A stretch of 64,000 bases of DNA from Cognatishimia activa (GTDB taxonomy: Bacteria; Pseudomonadota; Alphaproteobacteria; Rhodobacterales; Rhodobacteraceae), in NCBI RefSeq assembly GCF_001458335.1, contig NZ_CYTO01000020.1, forward strand, positions 124,001 to 188,000, given 5' to 3'. The position numbers were made by a program, and so were the translations under genes. Below the pieces are notes generated by a model. That model had not been told where the DNA came from, did not search any database, and saw nothing but the letters and a program-made list of their open reading frames with translations. Positions 9,906 to 19,383 of this stretch are shown piece after piece (position 1 is the first letter of the stretch; each line of letters begins with the position of its first letter).

Positions 9906-10810
9906 TAACGAAGTTCCTTCAAGGTACGCCGTGCGGCGGTGCCGGTCGCAAAGTAGCCCACAATTGCTGCAAGGAGCGGGATCAACAGCAGCCAAAGCGC
10001 TGACAGCCCTTGGAAACCAAGACCGGTGAGAAATCCGCCCTGCTCCTGTGCAGCTGGCAATAGGAGCACCGCGAGAAAGCCGACAAATGCTCCCGCTGCA
10101 GCGCCGCTAAAGGCACGAAATGTGAAACGTCTTACAAAAGCCTTTGCGATGTAGCTGTCCTGGGCCCCGACAAGGCGCAGTACCGCAATGATCTTAGCAT
10201 TTGCTGCAAGAGCGGCCTGCGCAGCCAGAGTGATCATCGCAGCAGTGACCAATGCGATCAAGACGACGGATAGGAAACCCAGCAAACGCAGCCGTGAGGC
10301 CGCTTGTTGCAGGGGTTTGCGCCATCTGGTGTGATCATCCAAGATTGCGCCGGGCACTTCCGCTTGCAGACGTAAACGCAAGCCAGCTGAATCATAACCC
10401 TCAGCGGTTTCCTCAATTGTAATCAACTGCGGGATCGGCAAATCTTCGACCGGCAAATCCGGCCCAAACCATGGTGCCAGCAGAGCTTGTTGCTCTTCAT
10501 CAGACATCGCCTCGGCTTTCGCGATGCCCGGTGTCGTCTCGAGCACACGCAACGCGGCTGCCGTTTGGGCAGCCATCTGTTCGACCGGGGCTGAAATCCG
10601 CAGAGTGGAGCTTTGTGCGAGTTCCTGCCCCCAGCGATGAGCCAAACGGCCAGAGGCCAGTGACAGCGCAATGGCAAAAACCGCGAGGAAGGCCATGGCG
10701 GCAGACGCAAACAAGGTCAGACGCGCGGTGAACCCCGTGGGTGGCACCATACGGTCCGCTTGGGCATCACCAACGATCACTGCCATAATGTCATTGAAGA
10801 AACGCTTCAC
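9905..10810 (-). CDS. ftsX: Cell division protein FtsX
   Basis: Permease-like partner of FtsE; the FtsEX complex sits at the divisome and activates peptidoglycan hydrolases. The 301-residue protein has a short cytoplasmic N-terminus, a first membrane segment around residues 30-50 (LFASAAMAFLAVFAIALSL), a periplasmic domain to about 165, and three further membrane segments in the C-terminal half, ending with FATGTAARRTLKELR. It overlaps ftsE by four bases, so translation is coupled. Confidence 0.88.
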   Translation of the reverse strand: MKRFFNDIMAVIVGDAQADRMVPPTGFTARLTLFASAAMAFLAVFAIALSLASGRLAHRWGQELAQSSTLRISAPVEQMAAQTAAALRVLETTPGIAKAEAMSDEEQQALLAPWFGPDLPVEDLPIPQLITIEETAEGYDSAGLRLRLQAEVPGAILDDHTRWRKPLQQAASRLRLLGFLSVVLIALVTAAMITLAAQAALAANAKIIAVLRLVGAQDSYIAKAFVRRFTFRAFSGAAAGAFVGFLAVLLLPAAQEQGGFLTGLGFQGLSALWLLLIPLLAAIVGYFATGTAARRTLKELR

Positions 10811-11496
10811 AGATCCGCCCCCGCCAATTGCACGCGACGGTTCGCGATACGCAACACGCGCGCCTGCACCTTGGATTTCGCGGCGCGGATCAAATTCATG
10901 TCATGGGTTGCGATCATCACCGTTTTGCCCATTTTATTGAGCTCGATCAGCAGTTGCAGCAAGCGCTGAGACATTTCCCAGTCGACATTCCCGGTCGGCT
11001 CGTCAGCAAGCACGATATCGGGCGACATGATGACAGCGCGTGCCAAGGCCGCGCGTTGCCGCTCGCCTCCAGAAAGTTCGGGCGGCAGAGCTTTTGCGCG
11101 TTCCTTCAGCCCCACCCAAGTCAGCAGTTCCTTTAGGTTCGCCACCTGTTCAAGATCGTTGCGGTCCGAAACAGTCAACGGCAGCGCGACATTGTCTGCC
11201 AATGGCAAATGATCAAGGAAGTGACAGTCCTGATGCACCACTCCGATCCGGCGACGGGTCATCGCGTGGTCGTCACGGGTCATTGTGCGAATATCCTGCC
11301 CAAACAGCGACGCATGGCCCGCGGTCGGCGTAAGTTCGCCGTAGCAGAGTTTCAGGAATGTGGTTTTACCGGCCCCAGACGGGCCAGTCAGGAAATAGAA
11401 ATCCCCGGGCTGAATCGACAGGTCGATCTCGCTTAATAGCTCTCCACCGCCATAACTATAGGCGACGTTGTTCAACTCAATCACTTCGGGCCTCAA
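10807..11496 (-). CDS. ftsE: Cell division ATP-binding protein FtsE
   Basis: ABC-type ATPase partner of FtsX. Walker A GPSGAGKTTFLKL lies near residue 38, the signature LSGGERQRAALARA near residue 140, and Walker B VLADEPTG just after. Length of 229 is normal. It is the first gene of the ftsE-ftsX-plsC-PPOX operon and is divergent from the zinc-ribbon gene, with a 134-base shared promoter region. Confidence 0.92.
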   Translation of the reverse strand: MRPEVIELNNVAYSYGGGELLSEIDLSIQPGDFYFLTGPSGAGKTTFLKLCYGELTPTAGHASLFGQDIRTMTRDDHAMTRRRIGVVHQDCHFLDHLPLADNVALPLTVSDRNDLEQVANLKELLTWVGLKERAKALPPELSGGERQRAALARAVIMSPDIVLADEPTGNVDWEMSQRLLQLLIELNKMGKTVMIATHDMNLIRAAKSKVQARVLRIANRRVQLAGADL

Positions 11497-11580
11497 TCAC
11501 AATTTGCCCTGTTGTGCCGTAGCATCGCTTTGGTTGCAATATAAGCATACACGCCTTTGCACTTTCCCGCGCAGCCATTC

Positions 11581-11594
11581 CACAATATGTTGTG
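11581..11594. promoter_or_regulatory. Dyad CACAA-N4-TTGTG upstream of the zinc-ribbon gene
   Basis: A perfect inverted repeat CACAATATGTTGTG lies 37 bases before the start at 11631, in the divergent promoter region shared with ftsE. It has operator-like symmetry and could cover a promoter, but no regulator can be named. Confidence 0.35.
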
Positions 11595-11630
11595 TAAAAG
11601 ACCATAGGTTAACTGGGGTTTAAGGGGTTC

Positions 11631-12797
11631 ATGCGGTTAGTTTGTCCAAATTGCGATGCGCAATATGAAGTGCCTGATGATGTGATTCCACCTGAAGGCC
11701 GCGATGTGCAATGCTCAAACTGCGGATCAACGTGGTTTCAGGCCCACCCGGACACCGCTCCTGCGGCAGAAGAAGATCTATCGACCTCTGAAGAAACTCC
11801 GCAGCCAGAAGAAGAATGGACGCCTGAGGTTCCGGCGGATGAACCACTAGCGGAGGCCGTGCCAGAGGCGCCAGAACCCAACCACAATTCTAATGAGGAT
11901 GGGCCCGTAACGATGGCCGCGGACGCACCCGATGCGGTATTGGCAGAGGCGGTGAAAGCAGCGCTACGTCGTGCCCGACCTGGTGCGACGGTCGAGATCA
12001 CGGACATCCCGGAAAAAGACGAGCCGACCCCTGCGATTGCACAAGCGGATCAAGATTTTGAAGATGAACTCGACGAAGCTTTAGGCGAGATCGAAGCTGA
12101 CGCGCCAAAGGTCGAACCAGAAGCAGCCGCGTCGGACGTCGACGAAGCCAAGTCACTAGGCAAAGCCGAAGACGAGATTTATTTCGAACCCACACAAGAT
12201 GAACCAGAAGAACCGGTCGAACATGACACACCACCGCGGCGCACAATTGATCCAACCGTCGCCGGCATCTTGCAAGAAGAGGCCGCATTAGAGGCCGAAA
12301 AACGGGCAGAAGAGACAAATCTCGAAAGCCAGCCTGATTTAGGTCTCGAAGAACAACCGCTTGATGACGCGGCCAAACGCGCCAAACAGGCGCGGGACCG
12401 GATGGCCCGGATGCGTGGCCTTTCTCCGGATGCTGCAGGTCAACCCGCTCAGCCTGTGCCTGAAAATTCGCGCCGAGATTTGTTGCCTGACATTGAAGAG
12501 ATCAACTCAACGCTGCGCGCAACTGAAGATCGCATGCCTGAGGAGCAGCCAGATGGACGGCCAACACCAAGTCAGCGTCGAGCCGGTGGTCGACGCATGG
12601 GATTTGCCTTGGCATTGTTGCTGATTGCTGCGGGCGCGCTGATCTACACAAACTCTGAAACGGTCAGTGAGACCATTCCAGGTTCAAGCACTTTTGTGTC
12701 CGCGTTTGTGAATGGAGTGGATAGTGTGCGCCTTGGGCTTGATGCGCAGATGACGAAGCTGATGTTATGGCTCGATGGGCTCTCATCTGAAGGGTAA
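11631..12797 (+). CDS. Zinc-ribbon protein with acidic linker and one membrane segment
   Basis: A 388-residue protein starting with an MJ0042-type zinc ribbon: C5-x2-C8 and C28-x2-C31. After this comes a long, very acidic, low-complexity region rich in Glu, Asp, Ala and Pro (about residues 40-310), a short basic stretch (SQRRAGGRRMG), one membrane segment at about 323-340, and about 48 residues outside. This zinc-ribbon plus membrane-anchor layout is common in alphaproteobacteria, but the function is not known to me. The acidic part probably is disordered. It is convergent with the TIGR02302-type gene. Confidence 0.8.
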   Translation: MRLVCPNCDAQYEVPDDVIPPEGRDVQCSNCGSTWFQAHPDTAPAAEEDLSTSEETPQPEEEWTPEVPADEPLAEAVPEAPEPNHNSNEDGPVTMAADAPDAVLAEAVKAALRRARPGATVEITDIPEKDEPTPAIAQADQDFEDELDEALGEIEADAPKVEPEAAASDVDEAKSLGKAEDEIYFEPTQDEPEEPVEHDTPPRRTIDPTVAGILQEEAALEAEKRAEETNLESQPDLGLEEQPLDDAAKRAKQARDRMARMRGLSPDAAGQPAQPVPENSRRDLLPDIEEINSTLRATEDRMPEEQPDGRPTPSQRRAGGRRMGFALALLLIAAGALIYTNSETVSETIPGSSTFVSAFVNGVDSVRLGLDAQMTKLMLWLDGLSSEG

Positions 12798-12804
12798 ATT
12801 GTAG

Positions 12805-12822
12805 GCCGGGCTTCAGCCCGGC
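12805..12822. terminator. Bidirectional hairpin between convergent genes
   Basis: GCCGGGC (12805-12811) pairs perfectly with GCCCGGC (12816-12822) across a TTCA loop. It fills the 31-base gap between the convergent zinc-ribbon and TIGR02302-type genes. The T-tracts are short, so termination strength is uncertain. Confidence 0.55.
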
Positions 12823-12828
12823 ATTCCC

Positions 12829-15414
12829 TTAAAACCGATCCAACAACCGGTTCAGATAATTCCGTTCAATTTCAGGGCGTTCTTCCTCTCCGGCACGGCG
12901 GCGGATTTCGTCCAAGATCTCCCGCGCCCGTCGATAGATGTCCTCACCCTGCAACAGGCCTTCCTCGCTATTGGACAATCCAGTTTCACCAGGGTTTCGA
13001 CCCAAAGGATCCAGTCCAGCTCCGCGCGTGTTCTGGCCATCGCCTTCTTGACCCTCGCCTTCTTGGTTCTGTGCGAGCGCCTCACCCAAGTTGCGCATGC
13101 CTTCGCGCAACGCTTCCATGGCATCGGCCTGTCGATCAATCGCTTCGGCCAGATCATCATTGCGAAGCGCGTCTTCCGCACCATCCATAGCTTCGCCAGC
13201 GCGATCTAACGCCTCCCGTGCGGCGTCCCCTTCAGGGGTACCTTGACCGGGCAAGCCCTGTTGCTGTCGCTGGAGTTCTTGGCGCAAAGCTTGCTGTCGA
13301 TCCGCGAGTTCGCCTTCTAAACCCCGTTCGCCTTGGCCTTCGCCCTGTTCGCCAGATCCGTTTTCACCCTGCTGGGATTGTCCGGGGTTTTGTCCAGACT
13401 GTCCATTTTGGCTTTGACCGGGCTGTGACTGTCCCGGCTGGCCTTGTTGGCCGGGCTGCCCCGGCTGGCCATTCGGATTGAACTGTTCCTGTAGATCGCG
13501 GAAGGCTTCGTCGCTCAGCCCTTGCTGATCCCGGAGCATCTCTCCCAATTGATCCATGGCTTGCTGGCCGGGCGATGGCTCCCCCTGCCCGCCTTGGGTC
13601 ACTTGCATATTCTCCATCATACGCTGAAATTCTTCCAAAGCCTGCTGCGCTTCCGCCATGCGGCCCTGCTCCATCAGCTCTTGGATCCGGTCCATCATGC
13701 GCTGGATGTCGCTTTGGTTCATTTCCATGCGGTTTTGCGCTTGTTGCTGCTCCCCCGGCGTTTGCTCGCTGGAAGGGCTCTGCTGCGCAAGCTGGCGCAT
13801 GTAGTCGCGTGTCGCCTCGCGCAGTTCCTGCATCAAACGCGCAATCTCTTCGGGACTCGCGCCGTTCTTCATGGCCTCGGCAAGGCGCTCTCGGGCGCGT
13901 TCCATCCGCTCCAGAGCGTCGTCCAGATCGCCCTCTTCCAGCTCAATTGCAAACGCCCAAAGTTCGTCCGTGATCGCCTTGCGATCCTCATCAGGCAAAC
14001 CCGCTGGGATCACACGCTCAAGGTGGCGCAGGATCGTACGAAGGCGCAGATAATCTTTGTCTTTGCGGAACACACCTTCATCGGGGCGGTGCGAAATGGC
14101 ACGCATCAACTGCGCAACGCGGGTTGCGTTTTCCCTTGACCAAAGAAGATCACGGCGCATTTCCACCAATGCATTGGCCATGGGATCAAAGAACCGGCGG
14201 GCAGGCAGATCGAACTGCACCACCTTCGGCTCGCTCAATTGACCTGCCGCATCACGGGCCTGCAACGTCACCTCGACCGGCAAATGCGCCCAAGGATGCG
14301 CCGAGAAATCGTCTATCAGGTTCTCATCAAATGCGTCCCGTTGGCCGGTCACTGGCAAAGGTAGCACCAGATCTAAAGGATCCGTGTTTTCAGGATCAAA
14401 CTTAAGCCCGTGCCGGCGCGAGACCCGATCAAGGTTAAGGGCCAAACGCGCAGACCCATCGACAACTTCGTAGTCATCTTTGACAGAGAAAGGCAGCGTC
14501 ATTTCCCCCCGTGAGGAAACGGTTGCTTCTCCGACATTCGTCACCTCAGGCCGTGCGTCGGGGATCAGCGCAACTTGCCATTGCCGACCATTCTCGCCAG
14601 CAATTTCAAGGGTGCCATCTTTGTTCAACTCAAAACTCTGCGCTGAATCGGCCGCACTCGGAACTTCGGTCCGCGCGGACACCGTCTCGTTCACGGTCAA
14701 AGCGCCAACTTCGCCGTACAAGCGCAATGTCACTTGGCTCCCGACCGGTAGTGTCAATTGACCTGCAGGCAAATCATTGAGATAGAGCGTCGGAAGACCA
14801 GTATAGCGCGGCGGCGAAACCCAACCTTCCCATGACGCCGCAGCAATCGAGGGCGCAGCGGAGTTGGGGGCCATATCTGACAGGCTGCCCACGCGATGAA
14901 CGCTGCCAAATAAAAGAGCAACGCAGAACAAAAGGAGCGCAGTAAAGCGCAATCCGAACGGATCGAGATGGGAAACCACCCAATTCGGTTTTGGAACCCG
15001 CGCCGAAGCCGCCTTATCAGCCATACGGCGCTGGTGTGCCTGCCAGAGCGCTTGGGTTGCTGGGTCACTTTCTCTCAACGCAGGTTGATCGAGCAAACTT
15101 TGCACGGGACGCCCCGGCAAAGTGTCGTCCAGCCGCTGCAGCGCCTCATCACGGCTCGGTAGCGTTATGCGCCGAACGCCCTGCCAAATGAAAAACAGCA
15201 GCGCCGCGAGACACAGAACACCCGCCGCCCAGACCAATTCAAGAGAAAGCACATCCTGCAACCCCATCATGAGGGCGGCTGAAACCACGAAAATCAGAGA
15301 CCAAACGGGCCAGAAGGCGCGAATCACACGTTCAGAAAACAGGCCCAGTCGCGTCAGCGATAGAACCCAGCTTAGCTTGCTCAGGACGGCTTTCGCGCGG
15401 TCAGCCTGCGCCAT
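12829..15414 (-). CDS. TIGR02302-type (DUF4175) large membrane protein
   Basis: An 861-residue protein of the alphaproteobacterial TIGR02302/DUF4175 family, whose function is unknown. Two membrane segments lie near residues 35-80 and a third near 150-172, followed by a large periplasmic-looking region with beta-rich sequence. The last third is helical and extremely rich in Gln, Glu and Gly: a tract of Gly-Gln-Pro-Ser-Asn repeats near residues 645-690 is followed by coiled-coil-like QALRQELQRQQQGLPG segments. It follows lysA by 48 bases on the same strand, and this lysA neighbourhood is, as I recall, conserved in related bacteria. Confidence 0.85.
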   Translation of the reverse strand: MAQADRAKAVLSKLSWVLSLTRLGLFSERVIRAFWPVWSLIFVVSAALMMGLQDVLSLELVWAAGVLCLAALLFFIWQGVRRITLPSRDEALQRLDDTLPGRPVQSLLDQPALRESDPATQALWQAHQRRMADKAASARVPKPNWVVSHLDPFGLRFTALLLFCVALLFGSVHRVGSLSDMAPNSAAPSIAAASWEGWVSPPRYTGLPTLYLNDLPAGQLTLPVGSQVTLRLYGEVGALTVNETVSARTEVPSAADSAQSFELNKDGTLEIAGENGRQWQVALIPDARPEVTNVGEATVSSRGEMTLPFSVKDDYEVVDGSARLALNLDRVSRRHGLKFDPENTDPLDLVLPLPVTGQRDAFDENLIDDFSAHPWAHLPVEVTLQARDAAGQLSEPKVVQFDLPARRFFDPMANALVEMRRDLLWSRENATRVAQLMRAISHRPDEGVFRKDKDYLRLRTILRHLERVIPAGLPDEDRKAITDELWAFAIELEEGDLDDALERMERARERLAEAMKNGASPEEIARLMQELREATRDYMRQLAQQSPSSEQTPGEQQQAQNRMEMNQSDIQRMMDRIQELMEQGRMAEAQQALEEFQRMMENMQVTQGGQGEPSPGQQAMDQLGEMLRDQQGLSDEAFRDLQEQFNPNGQPGQPGQQGQPGQSQPGQSQNGQSGQNPGQSQQGENGSGEQGEGQGERGLEGELADRQQALRQELQRQQQGLPGQGTPEGDAAREALDRAGEAMDGAEDALRNDDLAEAIDRQADAMEALREGMRNLGEALAQNQEGEGQEGDGQNTRGAGLDPLGRNPGETGLSNSEEGLLQGEDIYRRAREILDEIRRRAGEEERPEIERNYLNRLLDRF

Positions 15415-15462
15415 GAGACCTCAAATCGTGCTCCCAAACGGGGGCTCTTGGGCGGAATTGCC

Positions 15463-16728
15463 CTACAGCCACTCAGGAATGGTATCGCGATTTATCATTT
15501 CTTCAAAGGTCGGACGTCGGCGGATAACCGCAAATTGATCGCCCTTCACCAAGACCTCTGGGATCAAAGGCCGCGTGTTGTACTCGCTGGCCATGACCGC
15601 GCCATAGGCGCCGGCAGACCGGAACGCCACCAAATCACCGGATTGAACCGGTGGCATATTGCGTTCTTTGGCAAAGGTGTCACCGGTCTCACAGACCGGG
15701 CCAACAATATCGTATTTGGTGAAGTCGACGCCGGGTTCTGCTTCCTTTAAAGGAACGATTTCGTGGAAGGCTTCATACATAGACGGGCGGATGAGGTCGT
15801 TCATCGCCCCATCGATGATCATGAATTTCCGGTCTTCGCCTTCTTTGACATAGATGACTTTAGAGACCAAAATTCCCGCATTGCCCGCGATCAAGCGACC
15901 CGGCTCGATCTCAATCTCGACATTCAGATGACCAAGGGTCTCTTTGACCATTGCGCCATATTCCACTGGCAAAGGTGGCGCTTCATTGTTGCGCTCGTAA
16001 GGAATACCCAAGCCGCCGCCTAGATCGAGACGGCGAATGTCATGTCCATCGGCGCGCAGCTCTTCTGTGAGTGCGGCAACTTTTTCATAAGCCAATTTGA
16101 AAGGCGCAAGTTCAGTCAGTTGGCTACCGATATGCACATCGATCCCGATCACTTCCAAGCCCGGCAAGCTGGCGGCGTGCGCATAGACTTCGCGCGCGCG
16201 GCTGATGGGGATGCCGAACTTGTTTTCGGATTTTCCGGTGGCAATCTTGGCGTGGGTTTTTGCGTCCACATCTGGGTTTACGCGCACCGTGATCGGGGCT
16301 TTTACACCCAATTCCAAAGCAACAGCGTTGATCACTGCCATTTCTGGCTCGGACTCAACGTTGAACTGACGGATGCCGCCACTCAGGGCTGCGTGAATTT
16401 CATCATGCGTCTTACCAACACCGGAGAACACAATCCGATCACCCGGTACACCTGCCGCTTTGGCGCGCGCGTATTCGCCGCCAGAAACAACATCCATGCC
16501 AGCGCCCAGCGCCGCAAGGGTTTTCAGGATCGCTTGGTTGCTTGCCGCCTTCATGGCGTAACAAACCAAATGCTCGGTCCCGGCCAATGCCTCATCAAAA
16601 AGGCGGAAATGCCGCTCTAGGGTTGCAGTTGAATAGCAATAAAAGGGTGTACCCACCTCCGCTGCAATCTCTGCAACCGGAATGTCTTCGGCGTGCAAGA
16701 CACCGTCCCGATAAAGAAAATGATCCAT
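15463..16728 (-). CDS. lysA: Diaminopimelate decarboxylase
   Basis: PLP enzyme of the last step of lysine synthesis, converting meso-diaminopimelate to lysine. Seen in the 421 residues: VCYAMKAASNQAILK (PLP lysine near residue 60), GGEYARAKAAG, the glycine loop LDLGGGLGIPY near residue 240, EPGRLIAGNAGIL, and the C-terminal GPVCETGDTFAKER with the substrate-binding Cys, followed by GAYGAVMASEYNTRP. It lies downstream of argH, the LptM-like lipoprotein and the DUF2834 gene on the same strand. Confidence 0.96.
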   Translation of the reverse strand: MDHFLYRDGVLHAEDIPVAEIAAEVGTPFYCYSTATLERHFRLFDEALAGTEHLVCYAMKAASNQAILKTLAALGAGMDVVSGGEYARAKAAGVPGDRIVFSGVGKTHDEIHAALSGGIRQFNVESEPEMAVINAVALELGVKAPITVRVNPDVDAKTHAKIATGKSENKFGIPISRAREVYAHAASLPGLEVIGIDVHIGSQLTELAPFKLAYEKVAALTEELRADGHDIRRLDLGGGLGIPYERNNEAPPLPVEYGAMVKETLGHLNVEIEIEPGRLIAGNAGILVSKVIYVKEGEDRKFMIIDGAMNDLIRPSMYEAFHEIVPLKEAEPGVDFTKYDIVGPVCETGDTFAKERNMPPVQSGDLVAFRSAGAYGAVMASEYNTRPLIPEVLVKGDQFAVIRRRPTFEEMINRDTIPEWL

Positions 16729-16821
16729 TCGCGCACCCTCATCCGCAAGTCTAGCTCAGGTCAGTCGGCCCCTCTTAGGCAGAACTGCCACCGCTTGCAA
16801 TCATCAGAGCTAATATCCGGG

Positions 16822-16843
16822 CTTCTTCTTTGCCCAAATACTC
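16822..16843 (+). repeat. Head segment of the intergenic repeat, copy 2
   Basis: TTCTTCTTTGC-CC-AAATACTC matches the head of the copy at 6871 at 19 of 21 positions, but the two hairpins are missing. It lies just past the end of the DUF2834 gene, in the 119-base space before lysA. It is probably a truncated or diverged element. Confidence 0.5.
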
Positions 16844-16847
16844 AAAT

Positions 16848-17177
16848 TCAAAGGCTGCCGCGCCCAAGACGAAAGAAAAGGAAAAGCGGTAGCCCGCAAC
16901 TCACGCCAATGCACCAAGTGGCAGGTATAGCGATCAGCCACCGCCAGGCGCGATGGCGAATGGCGTCCGCGATCACCCAAATGGTTAATGCAATCGCTGA
17001 AATCGTGAGGTCCCAAACCAAACCGCTGGCGGCATTATTCACATTCCAGGCACGGCCCATCGCTGCGAGGTCAACTCCGTTCTCCTGAAACCAAGACACG
17101 AAGTAATACATAGGGTGGATCGCACCCCAGATCGCGAGGGCTAAAAAGATCCAATGCAGGCCAGTTCTCTTTTCCAT
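16848..17177 (-). CDS. DUF2834-like small membrane protein
   Basis: A 109-residue integral membrane protein with about three hydrophobic segments (around residues 8-28, 50-72 and 78-102) and a basic C-terminus. The arrangement of HPMYYFVSWFQENG, an NN motif and VWDLTISAIALTIWVIADA resembles the DUF2834 family, which has no assigned function. Its ATG overlaps the stop of the lipoprotein gene by one base (TAATG), so the two are translationally coupled. Confidence 0.7.
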   Translation of the reverse strand: MEKRTGLHWIFLALAIWGAIHPMYYFVSWFQENGVDLAAMGRAWNVNNAASGLVWDLTISAIALTIWVIADAIRHRAWRWLIAIPATWCIGVSCGLPLFLFFRLGRGSL

Positions 17178-17350
17178 TAGAGCCCGACGCTCACGCTCAC
17201 ATTACCTTTAGAGGCTCCCACACTCGCAGAAGTCGAAACCCCATTCGTTCCGACACCAATGCCAACGGAAGCGCTCGGTTTGATCGGTGCTCCATCCGCC
17301 CCGCAAGACGCCAGAAACACTACAGCCATCAACCCAGCAACGATTTTCAT
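17177..17350 (-). CDS. Small LptM-like lipoprotein
   Basis: A 57-residue protein starting MKIVAGLMAVVFLASCGADG: a short signal peptide with lipobox LASC, then mature Cys followed by GADGAPIKP. The pattern C-G-x2-G-x4-P matches the start of LptM (YifL), the small lipoprotein that helps LptD oxidation in E. coli, which is often encoded next to lysA. Here the remaining 32 residues are an unusual Ser/Gly/Val-rich tract with alternating SVSVG-type pattern. The gene lies 2 bases after argH. The LptM link rests on motif and position only; a longer frame to 17368 lacks support. Confidence 0.6.
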   Translation of the reverse strand: MKIVAGLMAVVFLASCGADGAPIKPSASVGIGVGTNGVSTSASVGASKGNVSVSVGL

Positions 17351-17352
17351 CC

Positions 17353-18738
17353 CTACAGATCCTTCCAACGGGCGACCTGCGCGCGGACCTGACTTGGGGC
17401 GGTGCCACCGTAAGACGTGCGCGAGGCCACGGAATTGTGCACGCCAAGCACGCCAAAGACGTCCTCGGTGATGTGCTCGTGTACTGATTGCATATCTTCC
17501 AAGGTCAAATCGGGCAAATCACAGCCGCGAGATTCCGCCATGGCGACCAAAGTGCCGGTCACGTGATGCGCATCGCGGAACGGCATATTCAGGGCACGCA
17601 CCAACCAGTCAGCGAGGTCGGTTGCGGTTGAGAAACCGCTTCCGGCAGCCGCTTCAAGGCTTTCGGTATTGGCAGACATGTCTTTGACCATGCCCTCCAT
17701 TGCAGCAAGCGCCAGCATCAGGTTGTCTGCCGCATCAAAGGTCTGTTCTTTGTCTTCCTGCATGTCTTTGGAATAGGCCAATGGCAGGCCCTTCATGACA
17801 ATCGTCAGCGCGGTGTTGGCCCCAAAGATCCGACCAATCTTCGCGCGGATCAGCTCTGCTGCGTCTGGATTTTTCTTCTGCGGCATGATCGAGCTGCCGG
17901 TAGAGAAACGATCAGACAGGGTCACAAAGCGGAATTGCGCAGAGGACCAGATCACCAGTTCTTCGGACAGGCGGCTCAAATGCACAGCACAGATGGTGGA
18001 TGCAGATAGAAACTCTAGTGCGAAGTCGCGGTCAGACACGGCGTCCAAAGAGTTCGCCGCAGGGCGATCAAAGCCAAGCGCGTCTGCGGTCATCTCACGG
18101 TCAATCGGGAAGGACGTGCCAGCCAGAGCGGCGGCGCCCAGTGGGGATTCGTTCATACGCTTGCGCGCATCCATGAACCGGCTGCGATCCCGCGCCAGCA
18201 TTTCCACATAGGCCATCATATGGTGGCCCCATGTGACCGGTTGCGCAGTCTGCAAATGTGTAAAGCCCGGCATCACCCATTCCGCGCCCGCTTCTGCTTG
18301 CGACAAGAGCGCCTTCATCAGCGCTTCGATGCCAGCAATCGCCGCGTCCATCTGATCGCGAACCCAGAGTTTGAAGTCTGTCGCCACCTGATCGTTCCGG
18401 GAACGACCCGTGTGCAAACGACCGGCTGGTTCGCCAATAATCTCTTTCAGGCGCGCTTCGACATTCATGTGAATGTCTTCCAACGCTGCAGAAAAATTGA
18501 AATTTCCGTTCTCGATCTCTGACAAGACCGTGAGCAGGCCTTCCCTAATCGCTTCAGCATCCTTATCCGTAATGATGCCTGCCTTGGCCAACATGGCTGC
18601 GTGGGCCCGCGAGCCAGCAATGTCCTGTGCCGCCATCCGCTGATCGTAACCGATCGAGGCATTGATTGCCTCCATGATCGCGTCCGGCCCGGCGGCGAAG
18701 CGGCCGCCCCACATCTGGTTTGAGGAATTGTCTGTCAT
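17353..18738 (-). CDS. argH: Argininosuccinate lyase
   Basis: Splits argininosuccinate into arginine and fumarate, the last step of arginine synthesis. The 461 residues begin [15 protein letters not shown] and contain [28 protein letters not shown] and the superfamily signature [18 protein letters not shown] near residue 280, which carries the catalytic serine loop. It heads a minus-strand run through the lipoprotein, DUF2834 protein, lysA and the TIGR02302-type protein. The tlpA-like gene diverges 22 bases away. Confidence 0.96.
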   Translation of the reverse strand: MTDNSSNQMWGGRFAAGPDAIMEAINASIGYDQRMAAQDIAGSRAHAAMLAKAGIITDKDAEAIREGLLTVLSEIENGNFNFSAALEDIHMNVEARLKEIIGEPAGRLHTGRSRNDQVATDFKLWVRDQMDAAIAGIEALMKALLSQAEAGAEWVMPGFTHLQTAQPVTWGHHMMAYVEMLARDRSRFMDARKRMNESPLGAAALAGTSFPIDREMTADALGFDRPAANSLDAVSDRDFALEFLSASTICAVHLSRLSEELVIWSSAQFRFVTLSDRFSTGSSIMPQKKNPDAAELIRAKIGRIFGANTALTIVMKGLPLAYSKDMQEDKEQTFDAADNLMLALAAMEGMVKDMSANTESLEAAAGSGFSTATDLADWLVRALNMPFRDAHHVTGTLVAMAESRGCDLPDLTLEDMQSVHEHITEDVFGVLGVHNSVASRTSYGGTAPSQVRAQVARWKDL

Positions 18739-18760
18739 GTCTTGCCCTTCTGGAGGAACG

Positions 18761-19324
18761 ATGCGTCTGTTACGGTTTAGCGTGCTTTATATGGCCTTAG
18801 CCCTAAGCGCAAATGTTGCGTCCGCTGATATTCAAACTGCGGTAGCCTTGCGTGAAGGTGATATGAAAAAGCTGGTCTTTCATCCAGAGGCTTTACCAAC
18901 CGCAAAAGCGGCTTTCCTGCATGAAGATGGTGGCGAAGGAACGCTGGCTGACTACGAAGGCAAATATGTTCTTTTGAACTTCTGGGCCACTTGGTGCGCG
19001 CCGTGCCGCCATGAAATGCCCATGCTCTCTGAATTACAAGAAGAGCTCGGCGGTGATGATTTTGAGGTTGTTACATTGGCCACCGGACGAAATATGCCGC
19101 CCGCAATGGCGAAGTTTCTCAAAGAAATTGGCGTGGACAACCTGCCGCAGCACCGTGACCCAAAACAAACGGTTGCGCGTGAGATGAAAGTGTTTGGCCT
19201 ACCAACCACAATGATCCTTGATCCAGAGGGTAACGAGATCGCTCGACTGCGCGGTGATGCCGATTGGTCCAGCGACAATGCTAAGGCCATTTTGACCACC
19301 CTGATTGGCCACACTTCAAATTGA
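18761..19324 (+). CDS. TlpA-like periplasmic thiol-disulfide protein
   Basis: A 187-residue thioredoxin-fold protein. I chose ATG 18761 because GGAGG lies 4 bases upstream and the resulting N-terminus is a signal peptide ending about ANVASA. The redox motif is W-C-A-P-C in [15 protein letters not shown] (residues about 78-92), and the cis-proline is in [11 protein letters not shown]. TlpA/ResE-type proteins reduce apocytochromes or copper-binding proteins in the periplasm; the exact partner is unknown. It diverges from argH. Confidence 0.85.
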   Translation: MRLLRFSVLYMALALSANVASADIQTAVALREGDMKKLVFHPEALPTAKAAFLHEDGGEGTLADYEGKYVLLNFWATWCAPCRHEMPMLSELQEELGGDDFEVVTLATGRNMPPAMAKFLKEIGVDNLPQHRDPKQTVAREMKVFGLPTTMILDPEGNEIARLRGDADWSSDNAKAILTTLIGHTSN

Positions 19325-19383
19325 TCATTTAACCCCTTCTTCACCCATTCACCCTCTAATCAGAGTCGCTGGAGGGCACCTAG

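Noticed and set aside
13370-13480. Tandem-looking repeats resembling a CRISPR or minisatellite
   Set aside because: They lie in frame inside the TIGR02302-type gene and encode its Gly-Gln-Pro-Ser tract; units are short and irregular, with no spacers.
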